Counted from the first letter of the stretch, positions 1 through 12,180 are shown. The stretch is DNA of 64,000 nucleotides from Brachionus plicatilis (GCA_010279815.1 QEOQ01000214.1:1580318-1644317); one strand, 5' to 3'. Numbers and translations are program-made. Notes: generated by a model from the sequence alone, not told the origin.

Positions 1-255
1 TTACCGTTTCTTATTCAGTTTTACGAAAAATTACCAAATTTTTTGTTATATTTTAGTAAAATTTTGTAATGAAAATACTAATCATTGAATAATTAATAAG
101 AAAAGGTCAGTTTTAAATTATTTGACAAGATGGTGGTTGGTCATTACAAAACACGATTTATACAATCCGATTTTGACAATCATGATTTATATTTTCATTA
201 CAAAATTTTACCAAGAATGATGCTATTTTACGTAAAATTATGTAAGAAACGGTAA
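1..255. mobile_element. MITE with 13-bp perfect terminal inverted repeats
   Basis: The first 13 bases (TTACCGTTTCTTA) are exactly the reverse complement of 243-255. The inverted similarity continues inward: a segment ending ATTTTGTAATGAAAAT near 80 pairs with ATTTTCATTACAAAATTTT near 190-205. No coding capacity, so a short non-autonomous foldback element. The element begins at window base 1, so the terminal repeat and any target-site duplication may extend to the left. A diverged left end of the same family lies at 36104-36179. Confidence 0.75.
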
Positions 256-1280
256 GGAATGTGATAATTTTTGAAATTTTTCATGATAAAATTTATTAAA
301 TATTTTGGAAAAAAAGTCAATTTTTTGTTTTTCTTACCAAAATCCTCGTCTTTTGCCTATCTTACCATTATTCAGAAAATTTACTGCAAAACTATACCAA
401 TCACTGCAAAACAAAATTTTTTTTTGAATTAAAAAAAAAATTTATGTATAACATAAAGAGAATATTTAACTCTGAAAATTGACTAACCATGACAATTAAT
501 AAAACAATTAATTAATAAAGGATAGTCAAAGACGATTCGATTAAGATTTTCTAAATTAATTTCCTATTCGTGATTTATTTGTTTGTTACTTTAACTGTAT
601 TTAAACATTTAACATCTTTCATTATTTACCTTGGATTTTAATTGATTTCACTTTTTATTTTAATTTGATTTTTTCATTTTTTTTATTTTCTTTAAAATTT
701 TTATTTTTATTTTATCAGATTGACTTCTTATTAATTAAACCAGCTTTTTTATGCTTCGAATATAAGCATTTTTGCATTTTAGGAAAGTTAAACAGAATAA
801 CAAACTATTCAAAATTCTTAAACTTAAATATTATTTTATTTTGCGTAAATATACTAACATTTTATAATTAATTTGATTTTAAAAAAAGATGTCACAGAAA
901 TAATTTTTGAATTTTCTTTTTAAAAAATTTAAAAATAATCAAGAGATAAATTTTTTAAGTTACCTTTCAAATTCATAAATTTTTCAAAATTTGTTTGACT
1001 GAGGAGCAGAATTTTATAGTTAAATAAAAAAAAAAGTTAATGCTGCTATTAATTTATTTCATATCAGATACAAATTTAATTTCATTTAGATTTCAATTAA
1101 TCTTAAACTTAATTTTTTTTAACATTATCTTGATTGATTCTTTGATATTTCGACAATTAGTTTAAAATAATTTTTTATTTATTTTATTGACCCAAAATTA
1201 TTTTTTATAACAATCTAAATATTATTTATGTTACATTTTTCTAACGACATTTTTAAATTAATTTTATTTATTTAAAAAAA
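256..1280. other. AT-rich spacer, no gene seen
   Basis: Homopolymer-rich A/T sequence downstream of the minus-strand acid phosphatase. Short open frames here (for example 665-871) are low-complexity Phe/Leu/Ile runs with no coding signature. It holds the presumed 3' UTR of the phosphatase just left of 1281. Confidence 0.6.
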
Positions 1281-4134
1281 TTATTTAGTTGAACTTTGGC
1301 ATAAAATCTCAAAGCTTGTTGATATTTTATCCTGAACCAATTTTTTAAAAGTTTCTACAGGACAAATAGTATCACATCCTTTTAATAAAATTTATAAAAT
1401 AAAAAATTAAAAAAAAATTAAAAAAAAACCTTCAATACTGAGAGTGTTTAGCTGAGTTGCTTCATTGTTTTTATTATTCTTGTACTTAATCTGAACATAA
1501 TAATTATTGTTGCTATCATTTCTCAACTCAAAAAGCATTGCAGCGCCAAAATGAGGTTGGGTGATAGTATTCGATGTTTTCAGAAGTCGCTGTAAACCAG
1601 AGAGATAAAAATCGAACTATTTAACAAAAAATAATCCAAAATTGTTAAAAATAATCCAAAATTACCCCACTATACAAATAAAGTTCGTTTTTGGTACTGC
1701 CTTGAATTTTTCGGTCAAAATACGTGACCAATTGATTAAGAAGTCCACCTTAATATAAAATAAAATTATAATTTTAGTATTAAACGACTGGTATTTTATT
1801 TCAGACGATTTTAAAATCAAGCAAATAGTCCTCAAATAAAGCAAGCTAATCATGTATAATTTTATTTATTTAAAAAATTAATATTTAGAAGAATATTGAA
1901 ATACTTTGCGTTGCCAATTAATTTTAACTATTTTAAAGAATATATAAGAAAAGATAAATGAATAAATAAAATATATAAATTATATGAATTGGAGTCAGAG
2001 TTAGAGCAGATATTAAAAATTCCTGTAACTAGAAAAAAGACTATCATACAAATAACTTTTTTACCAACATGAGATGAATAAGCTACCAGAGGAAGTGATT
2101 ACCTAAGCGACGGTTTATATTTTAAAAATATGTATGATTAGCACAAAGGTACCAGTGGAACCATTCCTTGAGTCTTTGCGTAAAAAGCTTGATTAAAGAT
2201 TGGTTTAGTTGGGGCTAAAGTACTTAATATGGTGCCACAGCAGACCTTTGCCGGTATTCAAGAAGGAAATTCATAATTGAGTCTAGATCTAAAGAGCTAC
2301 CATAGAAGTCTTCCTAGTCAAACTTATCCGCAAGTTTCATGAAGTAACTAATCATTATAATTATTATTAAAACAATTTACAAAACCAGAAAACCGATAGC
2401 ACCAAAGACTAAAAAAAATGATATTAGATTGTTAATTCATGAAATAAGTAGCAGTTTTCGTGAAAATATCGTGAAAAATGCCTAAAAAATCAAAATATGA
2501 TCAATCTCGTGTTAGTAACTTAGGAGTTTTCGGCCATTTATCTATGGTCACTACCTCTTCATCTGGGAAAATGTCTTCATTTTCCGATTTATCAGAGTAA
2601 CACGAGATTGATTATATTTTGATTTTTTAGGCATTTTTCACGAAATTTTATTCATACTTAGATAAGTTTTTACTAAAATTTAGAAAAAAAATATCAATAT
2701 AATATTAATATACAAATTTGTTAAAAATCACATGTTTTGAAGAGATTTTTTAAGTAAAATAAAGCAATAAAGTAAAAAAGTAAAATCATAGATTTGTTCA
2801 GAATTTTGTCTAGATTTAAAAAAAAAAAAAGAAAAAAAAAGTTGGGTCATGATTGATCCCTCGGAGCAGATACGATTTATACCAGAAAAAACACATTTTT
2901 TTCCTTTTTTTAGCCAACAAAAACCGCCACACCCTTTTTTTTCTAAATTACATTAGCATGTAGAGAATTTTATGCTCTTTCAGAATATATATACTTTTTT
3001 AGTATATTTAAGTTTTATCCTTAAGATTTTGAGTCTTAAAGAACAACAACTTTTTAAAGGGTTTGCTATTTCTGGAACCCTGGGTTCGAGGGCGTAGATT
3101 ACGAATTTTGAGTCAAAAATGTGAAATTCAGATAGCACTAAAGTTTTGAATTTAGTGAAATTTATAAAAAATTTTTAACTTATTCTTTAATTGTAAATTT
3201 ACCTGAAATAATCTTTGCTTGATCAATAGAGTACAAGTAGGTGACAAAATAATTATTTTCTCTAATTTCAAAAAGTTTTTGCGAATTGTTTCTAATATAC
3301 TCTTCCACAACTAGACCATGCGCTTCCTAAATCAAGAATAAATAAAATAAAATTTTATTTTTTTACTTTACATCAATTAAAGCTTTGTCGCCAAGTCTCC
3401 ACAAGTCATAATAAGTAAGAGTTATTTTACTAGAACATCTCATTTCCCACAAAAAAGCCTTTTAGTATAAAAAAAATGATTAAGAAATTGAATTCAATTA
3501 AGTCTACATCGTTTTCTCGCTCTACGGCCACATTGGAAGCCCTTGCTTCAGATTGAAGCTGAATTAATCGTGGACAGGTAGCATGTCTTCTAAAAATCTT
3601 TAAACAAATCATCAAAAAAATAATTTTTTTTTGCTATCTCACTGTGTCACAACTGGTCGGTGCAGTACGAATTGGAACTGGGTAAAAACCAGACAAGTTC
3701 GAATTCTGAATCCAAATTGTATCCACTGTTGGTCCAAAAAGACCAGTCATTACCATTTGAGCTGATTGAAGAGTTCTATCAAAATCTTATATTTAAACTA
3801 CTAAAATAGTCTTGTAGAAAATTTAATTTTGTTTACCACTAGAGAACGCCCAAGCTCGGGTCCGGTCATAAACCGGATTTAAAGTTGGATACTGATTCCT
3901 CAGAAAAATTCCAAAATCGTACATTTGTTTCATTCCGATGTCAGTCAATTGTCCTAAGCTGGAACTGTATTTGGCCCAAATGTTATTTGGATTATCTGGA
4001 TAAGTATGCAAAGGTGATCTGGCTCCATGATTGAATACAACTTGAACTGATGCGATTGAGGTTTCACTTTCAGTGATAGATGCTACTTTTGTAATCAAGG
4101 CAAAAAATACATAAATATTCATGGTGATTTTCAA
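1281..4134 (-). CDS. secreted histidine acid phosphatase (lysosomal/prostatic type), divergent active site
   Basis: Histidine phosphatase of the acid-phosphatase clade, expected to hydrolyse phosphomonoesters in the secretory or lysosomal lumen. Eight exons joined by GT-AG introns: 4134-3837, 3785-3643, 3597-3508, 3458-3372, 3326-3203, 1748-1666, 1616-1430, 1378-1281. They sum to 1110 nt, an in-frame 369-aa protein of normal family length. Seen: N-terminal hydrophobic signal (MKITMNIYVFFALITKVAS), SSDFDRTLQSAQ (the family S-T-D-x-D-R-T block), LYLYSG before the usual HD motif, and PHFGAAMLFEL near the C-terminus. Odd: the RHGxRxP nucleophile motif reads NHGARSP, and HD appears as FD. These positions normally bind phosphate, so activity may be lost or changed. 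Intron 5 is 1.45 kb and full of repeats; the others are 45-51 bp. Start chosen at the ATG preceding the signal peptide. Confidence 0.85.
1749..3202. repeat. repeat-filled intron 5 of the acid phosphatase gene
   Basis: This intron is about 30 times longer than its neighbours. It contains an inverted-repeat element (2473-2640) and a dispersed repeat (about 2640-3165) whose reverse complement recurs at about 49820-50390. The less AT-rich stretch 2040-2340 looks like a decayed coding or repeat relic, but I could not assign it. Confidence 0.6.
2473..2640. mobile_element. foldback element with ~42-bp arms
   Basis: The arm starting GAAAAATGCCTAAAAAATC (2473) and reading through CAATCTCGTGTTA is inverted at 2597-2640 as TAACACGAGATTG...GCATTTTTC, with about 80 bp between. 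No ORF. Structure suggests a non-autonomous inverted-repeat element or a strong hairpin inside the phosphatase intron. Confidence 0.7.
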
Positions 4135-4536
4135 AATTTAAACTAGCAAATAATCATTATTTATATTGTTTTTTTTGTTGAAGAATTTTAGGAATTTTTT
4201 TTTTTAAATAACTCGATATTTTGTAATGATTGTAATTAAGGTTACAATATTTGATTTTTTTTCTATAATCAAACAAAAGATTTTATAGAAAGTATTTTGA
4301 TTCAAAAAATCATCCAACAAAAGGCTAAAGACAAATCAAATTATTGATTCAATATAGTTTTTGAAAAAATCATGTCAAATAAAATTTATGATGAAAGGTT
4401 CCATCTATTACCAATGACAATTAGGTGAAACCAACTCAGAAAGCCGTCTCAGTATCAAAATAAACAACGAACTGAGCTAGAGTGAACAAACAATTGATAT
4501 TCTTATTGAATACGAGGCCTCAGCGTGGATACCCCA
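4135..4536. other. 5' flank of the acid phosphatase gene, no gene seen
   Basis: AT-rich upstream region of the minus-strand phosphatase. It must contain that gene's promoter, but no clear TATA box or other site could be singled out. Confidence 0.4.
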
Positions 4537-4547
4537 CAAGAAATAGG

Positions 4548-4918
4548 GCATTGTGAAATTTCATACAAAACTTCCAATACAAAAATAAAAAATTTCTATA
4601 ACTTTTGTTCTAAATGTCAAAAACTTGTTCTGTAAATGAAACAAAATGAAACAAAATGAAACAACCTTTGTTTCACCTACTGAGCAAGTCTGCAAAATAT
4701 GTGCAAATTAATTGCGTTTTATTTTAATACTTTTAAATAGAGTGCAATTTTGCAGAATTTGCACATATTTTGCAGACTTGCGCAGTAGGTGAAACAAAGT
4801 TTGTTTCATTTTGTTTCATTTTGTTTCATTTACAGAACAAGTTTTTGACATTTAGAACAAAAGTTATAGAAATTTTTTATTTTTGTATTGGAAGTTTTGT
4901 ATGAAATTTCACAACGCC
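4548..4918. mobile_element. long-TIR MITE, Mutator-like by structure
   Basis: A 371-bp near-perfect foldback. The left arm GCATTGTGAAATTTCATAC... pairs over about 160 bp with the right arm ...GTATGAAATTTCACAACGC; both arms carry triple AAATGAAAC-type repeats and CTGCAAAATATGTGCAAATT. It is flanked on both sides by the 11-base direct repeat CAAGAAATAGG (4537-4547 and 4919-4929), read as a target-site duplication. Long TIRs plus a 9-11 bp TSD are the hallmark of MULE-derived elements. No coding capacity. Confidence 0.85.
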
Positions 4919-4929
4919 AAGAAATAGGA

Positions 4930-6935
4930 CATGAAAAACTGGAGAAAGTGAAACGGGTATTGTGAATTTCAAACACAAATTGAGTAGAAATTCTTCATTT
5001 TTTGGTAAATTAAAATTAAAGATAAAAAAATTTATTTAAAAAAAAACTGCAGCATGGTGCAACATACTTTGTTCCATCTTACCTAAAATAAAATTTTTAT
5101 TTATTTTTTGACTAAACGATATTTTGTTAATTAATATATAAAGATGTCAATTAAAAAAGAAATATTTGTCAATTAAAACTAGATAATTCGTCATATAGTT
5201 TTCCTAATTTCATTGACAATACCTCAAAGGTTCAACATGTTTTTTATTTATTTTATTTTATTAATCTAATTTAAAATTTGGAAGCTTCGCATAAAAAATT
5301 GATTATTAGTTCAATCTTTAATCATTAAAGATGGAAAAATTGAATATTATTCTATCGAAATATCATGGAAAAATGGGTAAGAAAATTAAAATCAAAAATA
5401 AGATTCAATTTTTTTTAAATTTTATTACTTTAATTAATTTTTTCTTTAATTTTATAGTTTCAAATGAGTTTAAAAAATAGTCTAATTTTTTTGTATTCAA
5501 GATAAACTAAACAAATAGATCTTCTTTCATTTATTTATTTTCTATCAATAAACATAATTCAATGTCTAATTAATTATACCACCACCTTATTAAATGAAAG
5601 TTATCTAGAAACTTATGTCACTCTCATTATTATTAATGTTGCCTTGGGCGTTGAAGAAATTGAGTATGCATATTTTTCAATTTGAAAAGATTATGTTCAA
5701 TATTATCATTAATTTTGATAACACTGACTTAATTTAACATCTACCCTATATTTCATACCAAAAATCAATCATTTTCTTGAGTAAAATGATTGATTTTTGT
5801 AAGAAAATTAAAGAAACAGCTAATACATGACCATGGTCATTAATCTAGTGGAATATCTCTCGATAAAAATGAGATCATAAGAGAATTTCCAATGAGACAA
5901 GGGAATCTTGGAATCCAAAAAAATTTTGGATGAATTGGATTCTAACTAAGTGAAATAGTCATAAACAACTAAAATAAGAAGTTAAAAATCATTCTACTTT
6001 AAAAAAAGTATTTTAATTTTTTATTAAAACGATAATTTTCTTTAAATAATTAATTAAAAAAAATTTTTTTTAATTTTTTAAATATTTTCTAAAAATTAAT
6101 AAAATTTTTAAATAAAAAATCTAAATAACTTGTAAAATAATAATTGAAAATAATTATTTAGTGAAAATTAATGATGATTGTCTATTAAAAAAGTGATACG
6201 ATAAATAACGTTTAAATAAAAAATTTATTATAAAAGTGTATTTTGTTCGACAAAGATTTTAAAAATTTAAAATATTTTTTTATTATTTTTTTTGTTTGAA
6301 CAAATCTCTATAAATCCATGGTGATTCAAGTGTTTTTATTTCTTAAAATAACAATGCAAAATTTATTTTGAACTTTAAATGAAATTAAAAAAAATAATTT
6401 CAACCCTGATTTTGCGTCTTAAAATTTTATTAAGATAATTAAAAAATCAAATTTAAAATTGTGACCACCATTGGAACAGGGACACTCATGCAATTTTTCT
6501 TAGAGTTTTAACTAATTTTAAAAAATGATTTTGAAATTATTTATTGCTCTAAAAATAAATTTTAAAATTTTACTTAGTTGTTGGTAAACCCTAAGCCAAA
6601 AGCCATGGAAAAAAAGGGTGTATACAATGATTTAATAACGCTTCATAATCTAACATATCTAGAGCCTTATCTGGCATGAACACATGGAAAAAAAAACATT
6701 TTTCTAGTCTATCGCGTGTGTGCTTACTCAGCAAAAAATCCAACAACTGCGATGCAGGTTCTCACGCTACTACATTCATATTTTAAACATTTTTAAGCAT
6801 AAATTTTCTTTTAAATATGAATTAAATTTGAATTGAATTATATCACGTTTGGCAGTATACAAAACTTGCTTCCGAATAAGAAAATATTTAATAAAGCAAT
6901 TATATAAGTGCCTTTAGTGTAAAATCGTACCATCT
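4930..6935. other. AT-rich spacer upstream of OvoA copy 1
   Basis: No convincing gene. From about 5195 the sequence is related to 26923-27720 upstream of OvoA copy 3 (shared landmark: TAGTTTTCCTAAT followed by TCATTGACAATA), with large deletions in the copy-3 version. This marks the left part of duplication block A. Confidence 0.6.
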
Positions 6936-6943
6936 TATATAAG
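6936..6943 (+). promoter_or_regulatory. TATA-box candidate of OvoA copy 1
   Basis: TATATAAG lies 56-63 bp before the OvoA ATG and is kept at the same distance before copy 3 (27711-27718). A 3' splice-site-like ATTTTAG follows at about 6981-6987, only some 12 bp before the ATG, so a 5'-UTR intron or trans-splice acceptor is possible. Copy 2 lacks the TATA segment. Confidence 0.45.
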
Positions 6944-6998
6944 CCATGCATTCTTCAAATAAATTAAAACTTTTTAAACTATTTTAGCTCAACAAAAA

Positions 6999-9895
6999 AT
7001 GAACATCAAAAAGCCAAACGACCGATACACAAATCCACTCACTGGAAAACTGGTCTTTGACTCCATAAAACCATTAGACTTGACCAATTTTACCAAAGAG
7101 TAACTTTGAACATTTTCCCAAAGGAAAAATTAAGAAAAAATTCTTCATTTAAGAGATGCAAAAGCCTATTTTGACAATTCATTTGATCTTTATGAGACTC
7201 TTTTCACTTCTCTTAAATACGATTCCATTTACTACTTGTGTCCAGACCGACTTAGGCTACCACTTATATTCTACTATGGTCACACAGCAGCTGTTTTCAT
7301 GAATAAACTCTGTCTTGCCGGACTAATAAAAGTATTCCTATTTCACCTTTGTTTTTTCTCTGCTAATTGTTAATCTCTAGCCGAACGAAAGAATTCGGTT
7401 AGATTTGGACATGACTTTTGAGACAGGGGTGGACGAGATGAGCTGGGACGACACTGAACACTACAGAATGGGTGGCAGCTACAAATGGCCCAGTGTCGAG
7501 GAGACCAAAGAGTTTAGAGCCAAAGTTAGGGATTTAATTTACAAGGTGATTGAACGAACTCCACTCGAGCTTCCAGTCACTTGGGACAGTCCCTGGTGGG
7601 CCTTGTTCATGGGCTTTGAGCACGAACGTATTCATTTTGAGACGTCCACAGTCCTGATCAGACAATACCCTGTCGAGTTGGTCCAAAGACCGGTCGGCTG
7701 GTCCTATGCACCCTTTGAATTGAGTAATTTTAAAATAAAATTTTTTTTTTAAAATTATTTATTTTTTTATTTAAGGCCAAGAGAAAAATATTATTCAAAA
7801 TGAAATGGTCAAAGTTCCGGACACACAAGTTAGACTTGGAAAAAAATTAGATTTTCCAACATATGGATGGGACAATGAATATGGCCAAGTTGACTGCAAG
7901 TAATTATGAAAAAAAAAAAATTATTTTAAATTTAGAATTTATTTATTGGGGTTTAAGAAATTAAAAAATATAAATTGAAAAATATTTAGAATTTTTTATC
8001 AAAAGGGTCAGCGCTTTTGAAGCATCCAAATTCAAAGTAACCAATGAGCAGTTCTTGGAATTTGTGCTGGACGACGGGTACTTGAAGAGAGAATATTGGT
8101 CAGAAGAAGGCTGGCAATGGGTCCGATACAAACAAGCCAGACATCCGCTTTTTTGGATCTGTCCCTTGAAATGCAAGTCGGGATGCGGTGGTTCAATCTC
8201 CAATTATTCTCATTGCCAAGAGCATCATTTCACAAAATCTCAAATCAACACTTTCAAAAGTCCAAATGGTAAAGAGGATATGAAAAATTTTTTTAAAGAT
8301 TCTGACGAAAATCATAATGATAACTTGACTGAATTTCCATTCAAGTTAATATTTTATAAGATTTTGCCAAGAAATTGCTTGAATTCTAAATTTTGATGTT
8401 TAGATTGAGGCTAATGTTTGATGTGGTGGACATGCCGAAAAATTGGCCAGCCGAAGTTAACTACCATGAAGCAAAGGCTTTTTGTAAGTGGAAAGGCCAA
8501 GGTTTTAGATGTATCAGTGAGGCAGAACATCATGCTATTCGAGAATATGACATTTTAGACTTAAATCCTTCAAAGGACATTATTTACCAAATACATTCCA
8601 AAGTGAACCATAACATGGCCTATGGTTCATCTACAGTAATTTGAAAAAAAAACATATTTACAAATAAAAAGCTATTTTTTTACACAAAGCCGGTTGATTT
8701 GCATCCAGCTAATTGCAAGGGTTTTCATGATGTGTTCGGCAATGTTTGGGAATGGACAGAGGATAATTTTAATGGACTACCAGGCACCAAAACTCACTTT
8801 TTATACGATGACTTTTCATCGCCTTGCTACGATGGCCGACACAATTTGATCATGGGGGGATCCTGGGCTTCAACTGGAGACGTGGCTTCCTGCTATGCAC
8901 GATACATGTTCAGAAGACATTTTTACCAACACTGTGGCTTTAGGTTAGTCAGATCACTGCCCACAATGGACAATTCCAAACCCAACCCTCACATACGCTT
9001 GGTGAAAGATCAAATTTTTGTCCTGGGCTCTGGAACACCAGGTAAATTTATTTTATTTTGGAAAAAAAAAATTTCTAAAAGAATATTTTATATTTATTTT
9101 AGATAAAAAAGTTGATTTGGATGAAAACGAGCTTGAAATCGGCTACTACGAAACAACAAATAAGCAGTATTTGTACGATTCTCATCTTCATCCGGAATAT
9201 TTCCATAATGAAATTGTTTACCAGCACAAAAATGGTGAACAAGTTGAAAAATTAATTGGAGAAGTGAACAAAATTTTGGATGAAAACCCAGTAGAGGCCA
9301 AAATAGCCACGCATTTGGGATGTTCAACTGGCCGATTGGTTTTTAACTTGGCAAAAAGATTCGAGGAAGTTGTAGGAGTTGATTTTTGTGGAAAATTTTT
9401 GGATATAGCTTTAAAGCTTCAGTCTGAAGGAGAAGTTTGTGTCAAGATTGGATCTGAAGATGTGTGCATTAAATGTGATGATAAGAGTGTTGTAAATAAG
9501 GCTAATTTCAAGCAAATGACTTGGATTCCGAATGAAATTCCGAAAAGTGAATTGGTGGTCTTTTCAATGATTGACCGCATAGAGAATCATTTATGTAATT
9601 TAATTGTAAAAGTTAAAATTAAAATTGAATATTTTTTTAAGCTTGGTTAAAACGACTCAAGGAAATTGTAAGACCAAGTGGCGTGTTGGTCATTTACTCC
9701 GAGGATTCAAAATGGACGTCGAAAAAATTAAAGGAGATATTTGATAAAATGTAAGAGCTTAACAAAAATGATTATATTTTTTTAATTTTTTTGTTGTTGT
9801 TAAGATTTGATTTTAAAAAAGAAATTTCTTTGTGTGGCAAAGATTGTTTGAGTTTATGGAAAATGAAGCCAAGCTATGCAGCCGAATATCTTTAA
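6999..9895 (+). CDS. ovoA: OvoA, 5-histidylcysteine sulfoxide synthase (copy 1, intact)
   Basis: Iron enzyme that couples cysteine to histidine as the first step of ovothiol synthesis; the C-terminal methyltransferase domain acts later on the 4-mercaptohistidine. Ten exons: 6999-7099, 7154-7331, 7381-7723, 7776-7899, 8006-8344, 8404-8635, 8690-9041, 9103-9594, 9642-9750, 9805-9895. They total 2361 nt, in frame, 786 aa, normal for the family. Order: DinB-like domain with YYGHTAAVF and HERIHFE (the HxxxHxE iron-ligand pattern), FGE-sulfatase-like domain (VTNEQF, NVWEWTED, MGGSW, GFRLVRS), then a SAM methyltransferase with THLGCSTGR and EVVGVDFC. The start is the first ATG after a splice-acceptor-like site. 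One of three near-identical copies; closest to copy 2 apart from a few substitutions. Confidence 0.93.
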
Positions 9896-10884
9896 TTTTT
9901 TAATTTTAAAATTTAGTGTATGAACTAATTAGTTTTATTTATTTTTTGAATTTTTTAAATTTATGTAATTTTTAAAATTAGCCTCAAATAATAGGCTATT
10001 AAAGACATATTTTATTTACTATTTTTTTTATCTAGAAACTATTCAAAATATAATTTAATTTAAAAAAAAAATTTTTTATTTACTTTAAAATAAATTCAAA
10101 TATTTTGTCTAGATTAAAGTACTTAAAAGTTTGACATTTTAGTCCACATATTTTATCAATATCTAAAAACATAATTTATTTTCTATTTTTCAGAAGCAAA
10201 AGAAAAATAACTGAAAGAATCGGTTTAATGATTATTTTAAATTTTATAAGAACAAATTAAAAAATTAACTACCGAGTGAATACTTACTAACAATTATAAT
10301 CATATTAAATTTAATCATATTTAAAAAAAAAAAAATTTAAAATTTTCAGATTCAATTTATTAAAAGAGGTATTATTAATCGATCTCTTACATTACTTAAA
10401 AGATCACTTAATAAAATATAATTTATAATATTTTATTTTTTCTATCTATAATATTATTTATTCGATTAATTTGATTAATTAACTGTCTCTAATAATAAAT
10501 ATTTATGTATCCTGAGTTTTTTTCTCACTAAATTTACTGAAGATGAGTATGATTATGATGAATATAGCTCTTAACTTAATTAATGAACAGTTGAAATTAT
10601 CTCTTGATTTAATTTAATTATCTTTATTAAAATAAACTTTAAAATGAATTACTCAGATTTTTTTATTAACTCTAATAATCCGCTTAAAGTTCAGTCTAAT
10701 AACTTTAATGAGATTCCAAATTGTTTTTTTTATATAAAGATAAAAATTTTTATCTGCAATTTTTAGCAAGAATTTCCATACTTTATATTTTAAATAAATT
10801 AGTAGAATGAACAAACAATTTTTAATTCTTCTTTTTTTAATAAATTAATTTAAAATATTTTTATTCACAATATTTTTTAAGATA
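9896..10884. other. OvoA copy 1 downstream region shared with blocks B and C
   Basis: AT-rich 3' UTR and spacer. It aligns with 22464-23180 (block B) and 30647-31365 (block C), except for an extra 267 bp at 10366-10632. Similarity stops near 10885, where the sequence switches to SCCPDH intron 6 as found from about 49655. This is a rearrangement breakpoint. Confidence 0.65.
10366..10632. mobile_element. 267-bp insertion relative to blocks B and C, with 10-bp direct repeat
   Basis: Blocks B (about 22917) and C (about 31100) have a single TTTATTAAAA here. Block A has it twice (10356-10365 and 10623-10632) bracketing 257 bp of extra sequence. This is an empty-site/filled-site pair, consistent with transposon insertion after duplication. 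No clear terminal inverted repeat was seen, so the class is unknown. Confidence 0.6.
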
Positions 10885-11480
10885 AAATAATTATTTTTGA
10901 CTTTAATTTTTGTTGAGCGCCAAGAAAAAATAAATCCACTAAGATGCTATAAAAATATATTAAAGAATTTTCACTAGTTTAATAATTTGTCAAAAAACTA
11001 TGAGTTAATGAAGCAATTAACGAATTTGGTACAAAAATTAAAAAAAAATAAAGTTGTATCTCTTTGAATAAAAATTTTTATTTTTTTATAATTTTGAAAC
11101 TTCAAATGATTTTTTTTTCATTTTTTAAATTTTGTTCTAATGTTTTAAGACAAATTAAAACCCATTTTGAAGCCCTCATAAAGCATCAAAATTTGTTAAA
11201 ATTTCTCTTCTTACTATAGGAAAAAAATTGGAAAAAAAAATTTAAGTCTTATCCAAAACAATCCTTTAAAAATATCAAAATCATCCTTTAAAAATTTTTT
11301 TTTCTAAATTTAATTTTTACTGCATTTCTAATTGCTGAAAGAAAAATTGAGAAGTAGTGATACTTCTTCATTAATTAAGACAAGTCTAAACAAAAAAATA
11401 AGTAAAAATAAATGTCGGTTTTTTGTAAAAAAGCTATTCAACTCTAACAATATAATTTTTAAAAAAAATTTAAATTTTAG

Positions 11481-12105
11481 ATACAGTACAGACCATACTT
11501 TACAATTGGAAGTGCATTGTACACATTGGTGACCATTCTATGGGGTCTGTCGTTTTCATTTTTGGCAAATTATAAATTTGGCCGAAGCCTTTTGCTTAAA
11601 TTTTACAAATTTTTCTCCTTTGGCATGACATCCAAAAAAGAAACAAGCATCGATCAAGTAACTATAAAAAAAAATATTTTGTTCAGATAGCATCTCATTC
11701 AAAATGCTGTTCAAAGGAATCGGCTTCAAACAAGAAGACTCAGAGTGTCAGCAACAGCCAGACCAAGTGATCATCACCGATATGAGTGGCAAAGGTATTT
11801 GTGAAATATTTTACCAAACTAAGTAAAATTAATTTTGCTGCCAGAACCAGGCTATGTTTCTACATCGAAGATAGTTTTGAATTGTGCAATTGTTCTACTG
11901 AGCGAGTCAGATAAAATCAAAATCAAGTAAATTTAAATTTATTCAACTTTCTAAAAGTAATGGTGAAAATTTAGAAATTTAAAGTGGTGGTGTGTTGACG
12001 CCTGGAGCGGCTTGTAGAAATACTAGCTTGATAGATCGCTTGAAAAGTGATGGGTTTGATTTCAAAACTATAAAAAACGATTCAATAGCAAAAGCTAATT
12101 TATAA
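11481..12105 (+). pseudogene. SCCPDH 3' half, truncated and frameshifted (block A)
   Basis: Corresponds to exons 7-10 of the complete gene at 47607-51520: exon 7 at 11481-11657 (RPYFTIGSALYTLV membrane segment), exon 8 from about 11691, exon 9 at 11845-11936, exon 10 at 11985-12105 (GGVLTPGA). Exons 1-6 are missing; upstream is OvoA flank instead. Exon 8 has lost about 20 bp around its acceptor (the intact copy reads GCTCAG then ATGGAAGGC), so its frame cannot join exon 7. It is therefore a pseudogene, not an alternative gene. Confidence 0.85.
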
Positions 12106-12180
12106 TTATTTTGCTTTTCATGGCTTTAAATAAGTCACAATAAAATTTAAAAAAAAATTTTCTTTTTGTTTTTTTTTTAA

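Noticed and set aside
665..871. 68-aa plus-strand frame near the left edge
   Set aside because: Phe/Leu/Ile-rich translation of A/T homopolymer sequence, with no homology pattern.
11332..11532. 66-aa open frame ending in LEVHCTHW
   Set aside because: It reads SCCPDH exon 7 in the wrong frame after intron sequence. The correct frame starts at the acceptor at 11480 and gives RPYFTIGSALYTLV.
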